32,451 bases of DNA, from the NCBI GenBank assembly GCA_964607025.1, contig CAZSIL010000019.1, forward strand, positions 1-32,451, read 5' to 3'. The translations under genes were made by a program, and so were the position numbers. The stretch comes from SIG565 sp964607025. GTDB taxonomy: Bacteria > Bacillota > Clostridia > Oscillospirales > Acutalibacteraceae. The notes beneath the pieces are model-generated. The model did no database searches. It worked only from the letters and a program-made list of their open reading frames with translations, and was not told where the DNA came from. Shown in pieces: positions 32,393-32,451 of the stretch. Position 1 is the first letter of the stretch; each line of letters starts with the position of its first letter.

Positions 32393-32451
32393 GGCTGTAT
32401 AGCTCAGTTGGCTAGAGCATGCGGTTCATACCCGCAGTGTCATTGGTTCAA
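32393..32451 (+). tRNA. tRNA-Met (CAT), elongator type, 3' end outside window
   Basis: Visible 59 nt: acceptor 5' strand GGCTGTA, D arm GCTC/GAGC, anticodon arm TGCGG-TTCATAC-CCGCA with anticodon CAT, variable loop GTGTC and the start of the T arm (ATTGG then TTCAA). It is not an initiator, because the anticodon stem lacks the three consecutive G-C pairs. The loop context GGTTCATACC is that of elongator Met rather than the Ile2 (kAUA) tRNA. The acceptor 3' strand is outside the window. Confidence 0.9.

Noticed and set aside
32393..32451. Initiator tRNA-Met or tRNA-Ile(CAT)
   Set aside because: The anticodon stem lacks the three G-C pairs of initiators, and the loop context GGTTCATACC is that of elongator Met.
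1..32451. CRISPR arrays, insertion sequences, prophage or integron parts
   Set aside because: No spaced direct repeats of 25-40 nt, transposase, integrase or phage structural gene could be found.

Overview
The window looks like a chromosomal segment of a spore-forming, low-to-moderate GC member of the Clostridia, probably an Oscillospiraceae/Ruminococcaceae-type gut anaerobe. This rests on spoIID and spoIIID, a sigma-E-like promoter, a cysteine T-box leader, a clostridial-type pyruvate phosphate dikinase, an ECF-type vitamin transporter component and strong AGGAGG ribosome binding sites. The family assignment is inference from gene content. Coding density is high and almost everything is housekeeping. 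I see no prophage, insertion sequence, CRISPR array or rRNA.

Layout. 1-2558 (-) is ppdK, cut off near its C terminus. 2774-3361 (-) is an ECF S component. 3521-7486 (+) is the conserved mnmE-mnmG-rsmG operon, closed by a terminator and followed by a Noc/ParB-like gene with its own promoter (7592-8422). 8565-9404 (-) is an unknown polytopic membrane protein divergent from spoIID (9490-10437, +). 10430-13981 (-) is a cysE-cysS-trmN6-rsmI operon under a cysteine T-box leader (about 14048-14282). 14314-24151 (-) is a ten-gene collinear block: FG-GAP-like lipoprotein, response regulator, histidine kinase, DUF1385 protein, prmC, recA, recX, rimO, pgsA and a zinc-ribbon membrane protein, with many 1-8 nt overlaps. 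24311-25981 (+) holds spoIIID and a CapA-like protein. 26103-30860 (-) is a four-gene Gld-like ABC transporter operon (ATPase, permease, GldG-like, DUF4340). 31040-32314 (+) is a DUF1015 protein, and the window ends inside an elongator tRNA-Met gene with a consensus promoter.

How the genes work together. MnmE/MnmG modify the tRNA wobble uridine, while RsmG, RsmI, RimO, PrmC and TrmN6 modify 16S rRNA, ribosomal protein S12, release factors and tRNA, so the segment is rich in translation-modification enzymes. CysE and CysS link cysteine synthesis with its charging and are controlled by uncharged tRNA-Cys through the T-box. RecA and RecX act in recombination and its restraint. The lipoprotein, response regulator and kinase look like one envelope-sensing module. 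SpoIID (peptidoglycan hydrolysis during engulfment) and SpoIIID (mother-cell regulator) mark sporulation.

No clearly new system is proven here. The observations most worth following are the Gld-like/DUF4340 transporter operon, the lipoprotein-RR-HK module, a Noc-like protein lacking the usual N-terminal membrane helix and without a neighbouring parA, the 10-bp inverted repeat that brackets the tRNA-Met promoter, and a telomere-like heptad repeat found twice next to terminators.
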